Below are positions 45,792 through 53,378 of a stretch of 64,000 nt of DNA, piece after piece. Made by a program: the position numbers and the translations under genes. The notes below the pieces were generated by a model. That model was not told the origin of the DNA, ran no database searches, and saw only the letters and a list, made by a program, of their open reading frames with translations. Within the stretch, counting starts at the first letter, position 1. Every line of letters starts with the position of its first letter. Source of the DNA: Emticicia sp. C21 (GTDB lineage: Bacteria; Bacteroidota; Bacteroidia; Cytophagales; Spirosomataceae); assembly GCF_003418935.1 (NCBI RefSeq), contig NZ_QVMT01000005.1, positions 372,279 through 436,278 on the forward strand, given 5' to 3'.

Positions 45792-46556
45792 ATGGCATCA
45801 TCAATAGTATATTTTCTATCCAAACAACAAAAGCCTTTGACCGATGCGTTAAAGGGAGCAGTAGCAATTGCGGTTTCGCCCAATACAACAGTTTATGAGT
45901 CTGTTAATAAATCTTCCGGTGCGGATTCAGGTAGAGTAGTCATCACTTATCCTGGAGGTTCAAGAATTGGGATAATTCAGGAGATTGGCTACATCGGACA
46001 AAAACTATTTGCGAAAGTTACCCTTTACACCTATTTCTCTCATCCATTTAAAACAGGTTCTGTTATTAAACAAGTACTTATTCCAATTGAACGCTTATTG
46101 TTCGACGCAAAAACTATTCCAACTAATAAGGTTGAGTTATATGCTATGGGCAATAACACAAATATCAGGTTAACTCCCAGTACGTCCAGTAAAAGCTTAG
46201 AATTATTCAATAGAGGTCAGTTAATGGGTAGTAGCGATGGTGTTCTTGTTACATCTCCTGATACAGTCAGTAATTATAGGTGGTATAGAATTACAACTGT
46301 CACAGGAAAGTTAGGCTATGTAAGGCAGGATGTAGTAAACTCTAACAAACCAGCAGCATCTCCAATCCCTATCCCATCAGGTAATAATAAAGTTATACCA
46401 ACAGCTGAACAAAAGAACTCTGAATTAGATGGAAATGTACTTGACACGGGATACGCTTCAACTCGAAAAGCTATATACTATGGAATGGTCGCAGTAGCCG
46501 TAGTTATTGGTTTCTGGTTGATTAATAAATTTGCAGATTCATACAGAAGCCAATAA
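45792..46556 (+). CDS. SH3-like protein with C-terminal membrane anchor
   Basis: 254 residues, unrecognised as a family. Residues about 115-180 look like a bacterial SH3 domain (NTNIRLTPSTSSKSLELFNRGQL, then WYRITTVTGKLGYVRQDVV). Residues about 228-246 form one hydrophobic helix (YGMVAVAVVIGFWLINKF) near the C-terminus. There is no signal peptide. Two such tail-anchored proteins in a row, here and in the next gene, resemble structural or assembly proteins of a membrane-containing virus, but that is speculation. A regulator role is also possible. Confidence 0.55.
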   Translation: MASSIVYFLSKQQKPLTDALKGAVAIAVSPNTTVYESVNKSSGADSGRVVITYPGGSRIGIIQEIGYIGQKLFAKVTLYTYFSHPFKTGSVIKQVLIPIERLLFDAKTIPTNKVELYAMGNNTNIRLTPSTSSKSLELFNRGQLMGSSDGVLVTSPDTVSNYRWYRITTVTGKLGYVRQDVVNSNKPAASPIPIPSGNNKVIPTAEQKNSELDGNVLDTGYASTRKAIYYGMVAVAVVIGFWLINKFADSYRSQ

Positions 46557-46599
46557 ACAAAAGAGTAAAATTATCACTTAAATTAATTAAATTATAACA

Positions 46600-47133
46600 A
46601 TGGAAGAAGACGAAAAAACAGGTACGGGGTCAGACTTAACCCCTTATGAATTAGAAGGTGTAACGGTAAAAGGTAAAGCAAAGAAAAAAGGCTTATTCGC
46701 AAGCATCGGGGATTTCTTTTCAAACCTTTTTAGTTCAAAAAAAACTATCCAAAGAGATAGTTCTGCTAATGGAGCAATACCTATTGTTATACAAAGAACT
46801 AAGACTCCAATTCTGCCCAGCATTCTTGCTACAATTGGTGAATTAGCTGAACCAATAGCGAGTGTTTTTATTGCCAAAGAGCAAACCAAAATTGCACAGA
46901 CATCTATTCAGGCTTTGGAGCAACAACTAAAAATTGCCCAGACTGAAAATGACAGAGCAAAGATTCAGGTTTCTATCGAAGAAATTGAAATGAAAGAAGA
47001 ATTCGAGCAACAGGAAACCTATCGTAAAATGATTAATGGAGTAATGATTATTAGTGTCGTGGGTTTAGTTGGTTTCTTCTTTTATGTGATGTTTGGCAAA
47101 GGTAATAAAGATGCTTTACCAAGACGTGCGTAG
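46600..47133 (+). CDS. Coiled-coil protein with C-terminal membrane anchor
   Basis: 177 residues. The acidic start (MEEDEKTGTGSDLTPYELEGVTVKGKAKKKG) includes a TPYELEGVTVKG segment of a type I recall near the N-terminus of Bacteroidota phage proteins. Residues about 98-138 are a helical coiled coil (AQTSIQALEQQLKIAQTENDRAKIQ), and 145-168 is a transmembrane helix. It follows the preceding membrane protein by 43 bp and is likely to be in the same operon. Function unknown. Confidence 0.55.
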   Translation: MEEDEKTGTGSDLTPYELEGVTVKGKAKKKGLFASIGDFFSNLFSSKKTIQRDSSANGAIPIVIQRTKTPILPSILATIGELAEPIASVFIAKEQTKIAQTSIQALEQQLKIAQTENDRAKIQVSIEEIEMKEEFEQQETYRKMINGVMIISVVGLVGFFFYVMFGKGNKDALPRRA

Positions 47134-47142
47134 ATTATTTAA

Positions 47143-47289
47143 ACAAGCAATTACACTTCATTTTACAATCCTGTGGGTTTACCTGATTCAACAAATCCAC
47201 ATCAGGAAAACAACGCCATTGATGGCGTTACTGCAGATATTATTTCATTTGAATATCTTAATGATTTATCACCCTATTCAGGTCTGTAA
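47143..47289 (+). CDS. Protein-like reading frame without a clear start
   Basis: Between stops at 47140-47142 and 47287-47289 an open frame of 48 codons has a protein-like composition (FYNPVGLPDSTNPHQENNA, later IISFEYLNDLSPYSGL). There is no ATG; the first candidate start is GTG at 47173, giving 38 residues. It may be a short gene that begins with GTG or the remnant of a longer one. It overlaps the 3' end of the opposite-strand metallopeptidase gene by 32 bp. Confidence 0.3.
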   Translation, partial: TSNYTSFYNPVGLPDSTNPHQENNAIDGVTADIISFEYLNDLSPYSGL

Positions 47290-47866
47290 GAAAAGCTAAA
47301 TAATTTACTTTAAAAGTTTTCACACTTTGATTATCCAATTTAGCTTCTAACTTATCGATATCCACAGACCACATACCTTTTTCAGGTACTATATAAAGTA
47401 GTTCAATAGGATTAATATCATTCAGAAAATCTAGCCCATTGCAGTTTAATAGTTTATCCAAAAAAGCTTCTTCTATCTCTAAAAGTCTTACATGTTTCCA
47501 TTTCTCATACACCTTGATTAACTTATTTTGCCGACTATTCTTAGCAATATAATCAGAATGACCATTATTTCGATAGCAAGTCAATAATGTTCCATCTGAA
47601 AAATACGATTGAAATATACACCCCATTGAAAGCCGACCAATATCCTGAGCCAAAGTTTCTTTTGATGGCTCATTACTATACCCTGCACTCGATTCACACC
47701 TACCCAATAATTCTCCACTATCAGCATCAGCCATGAGAGAAATTGCATTAGAATAGAATGGTTGTCCATTTTCGTAATTTATTTTATTTGCAAGATAGTG
47801 CCCTATTTCATGAAATAATACCCTCTTTACTTCTTCATTATCATACCTATCTTCTATTTTGCTCAT
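47258..47866 (-). CDS. Putative zinc metallopeptidase with HEIGH motif
   Basis: 202 residues. The only clear motif is RVLFHEIGHYLANK near residue 19, an HExxH zinc site. Later RCESSAGYSNEPSKETLAQDIGRL contains a Glu/Asp that could complete the site in the manner of M41-like or ImmA-like peptidases. No signal or membrane segment is seen, so it acts in the cytosol. In a mobile element it could inactivate a repressor, as ImmA does, but that is inference. A terminator separates it from the upstream toxin-like pair. Confidence 0.5.
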   Translation of the reverse strand: MSKIEDRYDNEEVKRVLFHEIGHYLANKINYENGQPFYSNAISLMADADSGELLGRCESSAGYSNEPSKETLAQDIGRLSMGCIFQSYFSDGTLLTCYRNNGHSDYIAKNSRQNKLIKVYEKWKHVRLLEIEEAFLDKLLNCNGLDFLNDINPIELLYIVPEKGMWSVDIDKLEAKLDNQSVKTFKVNYLAFLTDLNRVINH

Positions 47867-47893
47867 AATAATTCTTAGAGATTAGCAAAATAC

Positions 47894-47928
47894 TAATAAG
47901 AAAGGGGCATTTAGCCCCTTTCTTATTA
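47894..47928. terminator. Strong terminator after the toxin-like pair
   Basis: TAATAAGAAAGGGGC (47894-47908) and GCCCCTTTCTTATTA (47914-47928) form a perfect 15-bp stem with an ATTTA loop, directly after the stop of the leftward gene ending at 47933. Confidence 0.85.
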
Positions 47929-47932
47929 ATTT

Positions 47933-48340
47933 CTATTGCTCTATTTTTGTAAAAACTATTCGTTCTCTTTCTATATGACTTAATTTATAAAGAAGTCTGT
48001 TTTCAATACAATGAAGGACACTTTTATAAAACATAGCTTTTGCCTCATCAGTAATATTTTCCCCTCCTAACGAACCAGTCTTAGGATGCACAAACATTAA
48101 ATATATACATTCATTATATATTACAGCATAAAAGTAAACTCTGTACCCTCCAGACCCATCCAATCTCTTCTTTATATAAGGTCTATCAGCAGAATTATTT
48201 AATCTTTTTCCAGTAATAATACTTTGAGGGTCGCCAAGCAAAAAGTGTTCTATTATTTCTTTCTCTAGTTCTTTATATGACTTCTTTCTTATTAACCTTT
48301 CATACTCATTTTTAAATTCTTCAATACAATAAATGTCCAT
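47933..48340 (-). CDS. RelE/ParE-like toxin family protein (putative)
   Basis: 135 residues. The C-terminal half has the strand pattern of RelE-type toxins, with GKRLNNSADRPYIKKRLDGSGGYRVYFYAVIYNECIYLMFVHPKTGS, in which basic residues and YRVYF match the positions that contact mRNA or gyrase in the superfamily. It is longer than typical toxins. Its start overlaps the stop of the upstream gene by one base (TAATG), a coupling typical of toxin-antitoxin pairs. Confidence 0.5.
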   Translation of the reverse strand: MDIYCIEEFKNEYERLIRKKSYKELEKEIIEHFLLGDPQSIITGKRLNNSADRPYIKKRLDGSGGYRVYFYAVIYNECIYLMFVHPKTGSLGGENITDEAKAMFYKSVLHCIENRLLYKLSHIERERIVFTKIEQ

Positions 48341-48804
48341 TACAGCATCTCTAATTTCTTGGTAGTATCAGTAAATTCAGTCATCTGTGGCAAAACAAAG
48401 AAGATTGAATTCAAATCTTGATAATTTTCCTTCATATCATCTATTGCCTGTTTAAACATCTTTAATTCTTGAACTGCTATTCCTCTCAATCTCAATGGAT
48501 TTAAATCTGCGTAATGTCTGATAACAATAGAATGTATATCCTTAATAATTTGTATTATTTCGGCAAGCTTTTCAAGGCATTCATCATCAACGTTATTCAG
48601 CCAAGTAAGTTTTTCAGCTCTTTGGTTAAGTAAATCAAGTTCTTCGGTTTTTTCCTTTAGATGAGATTTAAGTTCTAAAATTTTATCTAAAAAATGATTA
48701 ACAATCTCTTCTTGTGTTTTCTCTACCTGTGCTTTACTTTTAACATCAAGCATTACATTGAATGTATCGTTGAGTTTATCAATATTTTCTTCACAAGTTA
48801 ACAT
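48340..48804 (-). CDS. Helical partner of the toxin-like protein, possible antitoxin
   Basis: 154 residues, nearly all predicted helix, with a heptad-rich stretch (KAQVEKTQEEIVNHFLDKILELKSHLKEKTEELDLLNQ). No helix-turn-helix is obvious. I do not recognise the family. Gene order, overlap by TAATG and size suggest an antitoxin or accessory protein for the downstream RelE-like protein. There is no gene to the right on this strand for 900 bp. Confidence 0.4.
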   Translation of the reverse strand: MLTCEENIDKLNDTFNVMLDVKSKAQVEKTQEEIVNHFLDKILELKSHLKEKTEELDLLNQRAEKLTWLNNVDDECLEKLAEIIQIIKDIHSIVIRHYADLNPLRLRGIAVQELKMFKQAIDDMKENYQDLNSIFFVLPQMTEFTDTTKKLEML

Positions 48805-49049
48805 AAATATTAAGTATTTAATAATTTGAGTTATAGCCTTCTAAACTCACAAAAAACTATTCCATGATATTACCATGAAATATAAATACACAGCAAATGC
48901 GAAATATTCTTTGGCAAGAATGCGCATTTTTATACAATAACAATAAAAATGCAAATATTATTCCAAAAGAGAGAGCTTAGCCAAAAAGGCGATTTTAAGG
49001 CATTTGAGTAGGTTTTAAAAGGTGATCATGAGTAATTTTAAGCTTTCAA

Positions 49050-49085
49050 TGTCGAAATATCGTCATTGGTTTCGATATTTCGACA
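49050..49085. repeat. Perfect 13-bp inverted repeat
   Basis: TGTCGAAATATCG and its exact inverse around TCATTGGTTT. It has no T tract after it, so a protein-binding or replication role fits better than termination. Confidence 0.6.
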
Positions 49086-49518
49086 GTAAATATGATGAAC
49101 GGAAAATATTTTTCAAAACATTTTAACAAATTTTTACAAAAAACATACTATTGTTTTCACCCATTAAAAACTTATATCATACACAGGTTTTAGTGAGCTA
49201 CGCCTACATTCACAATTAACTTTCTGTGAATAAATATCAATAAAAATACCAGGTTAATTAACTTAAAACCCGTAAACTAATTCGGCTCAACGTTCTCAGC
49301 TTTTTCACACCTCAGCTGCTCACTCAATTTTTAGCGTGCATCGAACTGAATAATCAATTTGATATTTAGCCGGATTTAACGCCATCTACATCGTGCCTTG
49401 AGATATTTTTTTTTCAACTGGCCAACCACGCCAATTACGACGTTTTAGGCCCGAATAATTTACCTACATAACGCCCGAATTGGCGTTGATATATCTATAC
49501 CATCTGTGATTTACTTAC

Positions 49519-49575
49519 CATCAGCACTACCGGCCAATTCACAAAATAATTCTCACTTGTCTCTACTACTTCAAT
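49519..49575. repeat. Left copy of the repeat flanking the metalloprotease gene
   Basis: CATCAGCACTAC at 49519-49530, then TTCACAAAATAATTCTCACTT and CTCTACTACTTCAAT, aligns with 51658-51715 in the same orientation with scattered changes. Confidence 0.6.
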
Positions 49576-49697
49576 CACACTAATGACCGGATAATAAAAA
49601 TGTAATTTAGTATTAGTTAAAGTGTGTTAATAATAGGAATTTTAGACAGCAGAACTATTTAATTGACTTCCATAATCCTATTGTTTCCCCGAGTCTC

Positions 49698-51545
49698 ATG
49701 AGAAATTTTTTATTGATAACCCTAAGTATTTTATTTTACACAATTTTTAATCCCTTATTAGCCCAACTACAATGCGGTACTGATGAAATCTACAGGAATA
49801 ATCCTGCGTTGAAGAAACAAGTAGAAGAACAAATCAAACATATCCAGAATTCTACGAATATAGTAGATCCTAATACAGTTTACACCATTCCGTTGGTATT
49901 CATTATTTATCATAAAGGAGAACCAGTTGGTTCAGGCTCAAATATATCAGATGCCACCATTCTGAATGAACTAAGTAAATTAAACGATACCTTTAGGGCA
50001 AGAAATCAGTTTGCAGGCCTTAATGATACTAAAGTACAATTCGCTTTGGCCAATTGTGGAAGCTTCAATAGTATAGTAAGAGTAGATGCCCGAAGTGTTC
50101 CTGATTATGAAAGTAATGGGTTAACCTATGGCAGTTTTACAATGGAAACTCAATTAAGAGCATTACATAACTGGAACGATAGAGATAATTATATTACAGT
50201 AGAACTAGTGCATAAATTAAACGGAGCCTCAGGATATGCTGGCTATCTAGCCGGATATACTTTTATTGATGTAAATATTTTCTGGTATGGATTAATGGCA
50301 CATGAAATAGGTCATGTTTTAAATCTTATGCATACTTTTGAAGGAGACAACGGTGGCATTCAATGTCCTGCGAACAACAATCCTGACACAGATGGTGATA
50401 ATATCAGTGACACGCAACCACATAAAAGCGGTGATAATTGTTATGCTTATACCTCAAGTACCATAAATCCCTGTTCGGGCATTGAGTTTGGTGATACGTT
50501 TGAAAACTATATGTGTTATAGCGGCCCTTGCTGGAAAAAATTTACCCCCAAACAAATTGAGAGGATAAGAAATAGTGTGTCTACTTACATGCCCAACTGG
50601 TTTAATTCTCCTTATTTGTCAGGACAATCAACTCCACCTATAGGTATTTCTAACCTTAAATGTGGTTCAGGAGCAATTACCCTGTTGGCTTCGGGTTGCA
50701 GTGGCACATATACCTGGTATAGTGATAATACAATCGAAGTCCCTATAGCAACTGGGTCAAGTTATACCACACCTGTTCTCAACACTACAACCACTTATTA
50801 CGTTACTTGCCAATTACTTACTTGCACTGTCTCTGTAAGAGTACCTGTTCAGGCTATTGTTACCCCCCAAAATGAATGTTATTGTGAGTCTTATGCTTCT
50901 GAGACTACGGATGAGGATATTTTTAATGTAACGTTCGGAACAATTAATAATAATTCGGATTGCAATTCTTTTGGCGGGCCAGGTTCTTCCCTAAATAGTT
51001 ATTCAAACTTTACTAATCTCGCACCTGCTATAGTAGTAAAGGGCATACAATACCCTTTTTCTGTGAAGATTAACACTTGTGAAGGTAACTATAGGAGTGC
51101 TATAAAGATTTTTATCGATTTCAATAATGACAAAGATTTTACTGATGCCGGAGAGGAAGTATATGTTTCTCCATCTTCTACTCGTGGAGCTTATACAGTC
51201 AATGGTAATATAACTATTCCTACTACCGCTTTGGCTGGTACTACACGTATGAGAGTAGTAAATGAAGAAACCGACATTCCTTCGGCAATTAGTTCTTGTG
51301 GTTCTTATGGGTATGGTGAAACAGAAGATTATGCCATTACTATTACAAGTTCATGTCCGGACGACCTTATCTATGAAAGTATCACTCAAGGTTCCGGTAT
51401 TTATAGAGCGGTGAATACTATCAACAGCAGGGCTAATATATCAAGCCTCACTACCTATATAGCAGGGAAATTCATTACACTTTTGCCTGGTTTTTCAGCA
51501 GGACCTGATGAAGTATTCAAAAGCGAAATTGGCGGTTGTAATTAA
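49698..51545 (+). CDS. Secreted PAPP-A-type (M43-like) metalloprotease, multidomain
   Basis: 615 residues with a signal peptide ending NPLLAQ. The catalytic domain has the metzincin site AHEIGHVLNLMHTF with His202, Glu203, His206 and His212, and the Met-turn NYMCYSGPCWKKFT. An Ig-like segment follows (TYTWYSDNTIEVPIATGSSYTTP), then a GEVED domain (FIDFNNDKDFTDAGEEVY to YGETEDYAI). The C-terminal LLPGFSAGPDEVFKSEIGGC looks like a coat-hanger repeat. There is no visible T9SS sorting tail. As the only gene in 4 kb of repeat-rich DNA it appears to be cargo. Confidence 0.8.
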   Translation: MRNFLLITLSILFYTIFNPLLAQLQCGTDEIYRNNPALKKQVEEQIKHIQNSTNIVDPNTVYTIPLVFIIYHKGEPVGSGSNISDATILNELSKLNDTFRARNQFAGLNDTKVQFALANCGSFNSIVRVDARSVPDYESNGLTYGSFTMETQLRALHNWNDRDNYITVELVHKLNGASGYAGYLAGYTFIDVNIFWYGLMAHEIGHVLNLMHTFEGDNGGIQCPANNNPDTDGDNISDTQPHKSGDNCYAYTSSTINPCSGIEFGDTFENYMCYSGPCWKKFTPKQIERIRNSVSTYMPNWFNSPYLSGQSTPPIGISNLKCGSGAITLLASGCSGTYTWYSDNTIEVPIATGSSYTTPVLNTTTTYYVTCQLLTCTVSVRVPVQAIVTPQNECYCESYASETTDEDIFNVTFGTINNNSDCNSFGGPGSSLNSYSNFTNLAPAIVVKGIQYPFSVKINTCEGNYRSAIKIFIDFNNDKDFTDAGEEVYVSPSSTRGAYTVNGNITIPTTALAGTTRMRVVNEETDIPSAISSCGSYGYGETEDYAITITSSCPDDLIYESITQGSGIYRAVNTINSRANISSLTTYIAGKFITLLPGFSAGPDEVFKSEIGGCN

Positions 51546-51652
51546 TTCAAGCTGCTATTTAAATTAATTCAACCAAGTTGATAGTTCTTGTTACTAAAGT
51601 TATTTGATAATACCATAATTTGCGTTATGATATCTATTGTAAACGTAAATAA

Positions 51653-51781
51653 TTAGTCATCAGCACTACTGACTATTTCACAATAACAATTTTCACTTAC
51701 CTCTACCACTTTAATAGCTGATTCTTTAGCATCACAATTGATAGGCTGCTGTTCTGTCGTACCCTTATCAGCAATAGCCAT
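51653..51781 (-). CDS. Short protein-like frame, possibly a gene remnant
   Basis: From ATG at 51781 this frame gives 42 residues (MAIADKGTTEQQPINCDAKE, ending YCEIVSSADD). The frame stays open upstream for about 26 more codons rich in Cys (CNKPQIACFSAGC), without another ATG. It overlaps the repeat at 51658-51715. The other repeat copy keeps an open frame too (SVIEVVETSEN against SAIKVVEVSEN here). This suggests two copies of a once-coding sequence. Confidence 0.3.
   Translation of the reverse strand: MAIADKGTTEQQPINCDAKESAIKVVEVSENCYCEIVSSADD
51658..51715. repeat. Right copy of the repeat flanking the metalloprotease gene
   Basis: CATCAGCACTAC then TTTCACAATAACAATTTTCACTT and CTCTACCACTTTAAT, matching 49519-49575 in the same orientation. 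Confidence 0.6.
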
Positions 51782-51908
51782 TCTAACTAAAGCACACCCT
51801 GCCGAAAAACAAGCTATCTGAGGTTTGTTGCATTCTTCTGTGCATCGATTTATTCTTTCTTCTCATAATAATGATGTGAAAAATTGAGGATTATTGACAG
51901 GCGTCGAT

Positions 51909-52140
51909 TCACGGTAATAACTGTGATTAGAATAGATAGTTCTACTACTGTTGGCTCACATCAATTGTGAAAATATTAATGTGATATTATCCTGGTCTGT
52001 CACACCTGAGTACTCACAATTGTGAATATTGGAGCGTGATTAATACCAGGTCATTCACACTTGATAACTCACGGACTGTGATAAGTTGACTGTGAATAAA
52101 TAAAGCTTCATCACAATCGATTACTCACGACTGTGAGTAA
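51909..52140. repeat. Array of five TCAC...GTGA palindromes with 47-58 bp spacing
   Basis: TCACGgtaataaCTGTGA (51909), TCACAtcaatTGTGA (51956), TCACAATTGTGA (52014), TCACGGACTGTGA (52069) and TCACGACTGTGA (52125). The last three are 55 and 56 bp apart, and each is preceded 15 bp earlier by a TCACAC or TCACA half-site (51999, 52055, 52111). The last is embedded in TTACTCAC...GTGAGTAA. This is the layout of an iteron or cooperative operator array. Confidence 0.7.
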
Positions 52141-52278
52141 TAACATATTTATCTTATTCGGTGATTCACATTTAAAGCAATTTTTCAACAAGATATTCAA
52201 GATATTATTAAAAATTCGGCTCTAAGATAGTTATATAATAGTCATTCTTAAGTTTATATTATAGTTTAATGAGTTTAC

Positions 52279-52308
52279 AAAGAAGCCTGTCAATTGACAG
52301 GCTTCTTT
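52279..52308. terminator. Perfect 30-bp palindromic hairpin
   Basis: AAAGAAGCCTGTCAA joined to its exact complement with no loop bases, followed by TTATATAAA. First of six hairpins in this tract. Confidence 0.7.
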
Positions 52309-52337
52309 TATATAAATTGCATGTAAAATGGAGATTT

Positions 52338-52385
52338 ATGGAAAAACTCTACAAAATCAGACATAAAAAGCGTATTGGTATATAG
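52338..52385 (+). CDS. Possible 15-residue basic peptide
   Basis: ATG at 52338 opens MEKLYKIRHKKRIGI, ended by TAG. Very basic and between two hairpins. It may be chance. Confidence 0.2.
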   Translation: MEKLYKIRHKKRIGI

Positions 52386-52452
52386 TTTGAAGTATGACAA
52401 TTGATAATCACCATGGGTACATGGATTGATTATTTATTGTAATACAATCTCG

Positions 52453-52482
52453 AAAACCGTGTGAATCTTTCGCACGGTTTTT
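52453..52482. terminator. Terminator-like hairpin
   Basis: AAAACCGTG (52453-52461) pairs with CACGGTTTT (52473-52481) and is followed by T-rich sequence on the + strand. Confidence 0.65.
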
Positions 52483-52503
52483 CTTGTAAATCGCAAATAA
52501 AAA

Positions 52504-52522
52504 GCCCCCACATAGTGAGGGC
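52504..52522. other. Short hairpin
   Basis: GCCCCCAC pairs with GTGAGGGC with one mismatch around ATA, followed by ATTTATT. Confidence 0.5.
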
Positions 52523-52542
52523 ATTTATTAAGTTATGATGAT

Positions 52543-52588
52543 TTTTTAGAATACTTAACAGTCCGAAAACTGGTAAGTATTCTAAAAA
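52543..52588. other. Long hairpin with 15-bp perfect arms
   Basis: TTTTTAGAATACTTA (52543-52557) and TAAGTATTCTAAAAA (52574-52588) pair perfectly, extended inside by CAG/CTG, with a TCCGAAAA loop. It is the longest of the hairpins here. Confidence 0.65.
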
Positions 52589-52625
52589 CTATTAACAAAC
52601 AAAACATATAAAATCTAAAAAATAA

Positions 52626-52644
52626 CCCTCACAAGCTGTGAGGG
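52626..52644. other. Short perfect hairpin
   Basis: CCCTCACA and TGTGAGGG around AGC, followed by GGATTTTC. Confidence 0.55.
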
Positions 52645-52773
52645 GATTTTCGGCAACACTGCATTGTAAAACTATTAAACTTAATCTTTATCTAACTAAA
52701 ATGTAAAAAATAAGGCTTCATAGTCGTAAAGCCCATTCCATCTATTTAACTAATAAATTACCATAAAATATTT

Positions 52774-52854
52774 ATGGCAAAAGGTAGTAAAAACCAAGAC
52801 TATGAAAGAACTACAAAACGCTACAATCAGGTTTTTAAGAAATCCCTCTACTAA
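52774..52854 (+). CDS. Possible 26-residue basic protein
   Basis: ATG at 52774 opens MAKGSKNQDYERTTKRYNQV and six further residues, ended by TAA at 52852. The codon use and composition look protein-like. A hairpin (AAATCCCT 52840-52847 with AGGGATTT 52861-52868, then TTATTG) spans its stop codon and could end the transcript. Confidence 0.35.
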   Translation: MAKGSKNQDYERTTKRYNQVFKKSLY

Positions 52855-52931
52855 AAGCAAAGGGATTTTATTGTAAAACTTTAAACGAAAGAAAAATGGC
52901 GCAAGAATACAAAAAACATCTCAGAGCTACT

Positions 52932-53183
52932 TTAAAACTGTTTTATCTGATAGGGCATTGCTCCTCTTTGCTTTCCCTGAAACCGCAATACTACACTACT
53001 AAAATCTAAAATCGCTACAATCTTCTCACCTTGATTTGGAGTAAAGCACCGAATGGAATGAATACCAGGCAAGACTTCTTCTAAATTCTCTTTTTTAAAC
53101 CATCTATAAAGCATCACTTTTGTGCAACCATACCGAGTGCAAAGTTCATCTCTATTCATAGGCACATTTATTGATTTTTTCAT
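52932..53183 (-). CDS. Small helix-turn-helix protein, paralogue 1
   Basis: 83 residues. The N-terminal half (MNRDELCTRYGCTKVMLYRWFKKEN) reads as a helix-turn-helix of the kind in excisionases and small phage regulators, followed by IRCFTPNQGEKIVAILDF. The next gene upstream, 2 bp away, is a clear paralogue. The C-terminal tail (RFQGKQRGAMPYQIKQF) is extra. It probably binds DNA in the element; the target is unknown. Confidence 0.55.
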   Translation of the reverse strand: MKKSINVPMNRDELCTRYGCTKVMLYRWFKKENLEEVLPGIHSIRCFTPNQGEKIVAILDFSSVVLRFQGKQRGAMPYQIKQF

Positions 53184-53185
53184 AT

Positions 53186-53368
53186 TTACCCCAAAATATT
53201 AATAATTGCTTGACTTTGACTTACTGTAAAACACCTGATTTTATTGATATTTGGGACAACACTTTCAAGGTTATGTACCTCTATCCAACGTCTAAAAGTG
53301 GTCTTAGAGCATTTATACCGAGCGCAAAACTCAGTACGATTAGTGGGGAGTTCTTCTCTTTTTTCCAT
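53186..53368 (-). CDS. Small helix-turn-helix protein, paralogue 2
   Basis: 60 residues: LPTNRTEFCARYKCSKTTFRRW, then NKIRCFTVSQSQAIINILG. Sequence and length of the core match the following gene, separated by 2 bp, so they arose by tandem duplication and are co-transcribed. A third, more distant relative lies at 54931. Confidence 0.55.
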   Translation of the reverse strand: MEKREELPTNRTEFCARYKCSKTTFRRWIEVHNLESVVPNINKIRCFTVSQSQAIINILG

Positions 53369-53378
53369 ATTGCAAAAT

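Larger units (their letters stand above)
48805..49697. other. Non-coding tract with inverted repeats and TTCACA motifs
   Basis: I see no gene in this 893-bp stretch. GCATTTTTAT (48924-48933) and its inverse (48943-48952) could form a hairpin. TGTCGAAATATCG (49050-49062) and CGATATTTCGACA (49073-49085) form a perfect 13-bp inverted repeat with a 10-bp spacer. TTCACA and TGTGAA occur near 49209 and 49226, and TCACACCTCAGCTGCTCAC near 49306 resembles the array downstream of the metalloprotease. The section 49519-49575 is a near copy of 51658-51715. Confidence 0.6.
51546..52931. other. Long non-coding tract: palindrome array and hairpin run
   Basis: 1386 bp with no ordinary gene. It holds the right copy of the flanking repeat (51658-51715), five TCAC...GTGA palindromes (51909-52140) and six hairpins between 52279 and 52868. 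The structures suggest a replication or transfer origin or a set of small RNAs rather than lost genes. Confidence 0.6.

Noticed and set aside
47093-47299. A 68-codon rightward frame overlapping the coiled-coil gene
   Set aside because: It begins inside the preceding gene, and a different frame of the same stretch has a more protein-like composition.
52504-52522. Short hairpin as a true terminator
   Set aside because: The stem has a mismatch and the following sequence is only partly T-rich. I list it as a structure only.
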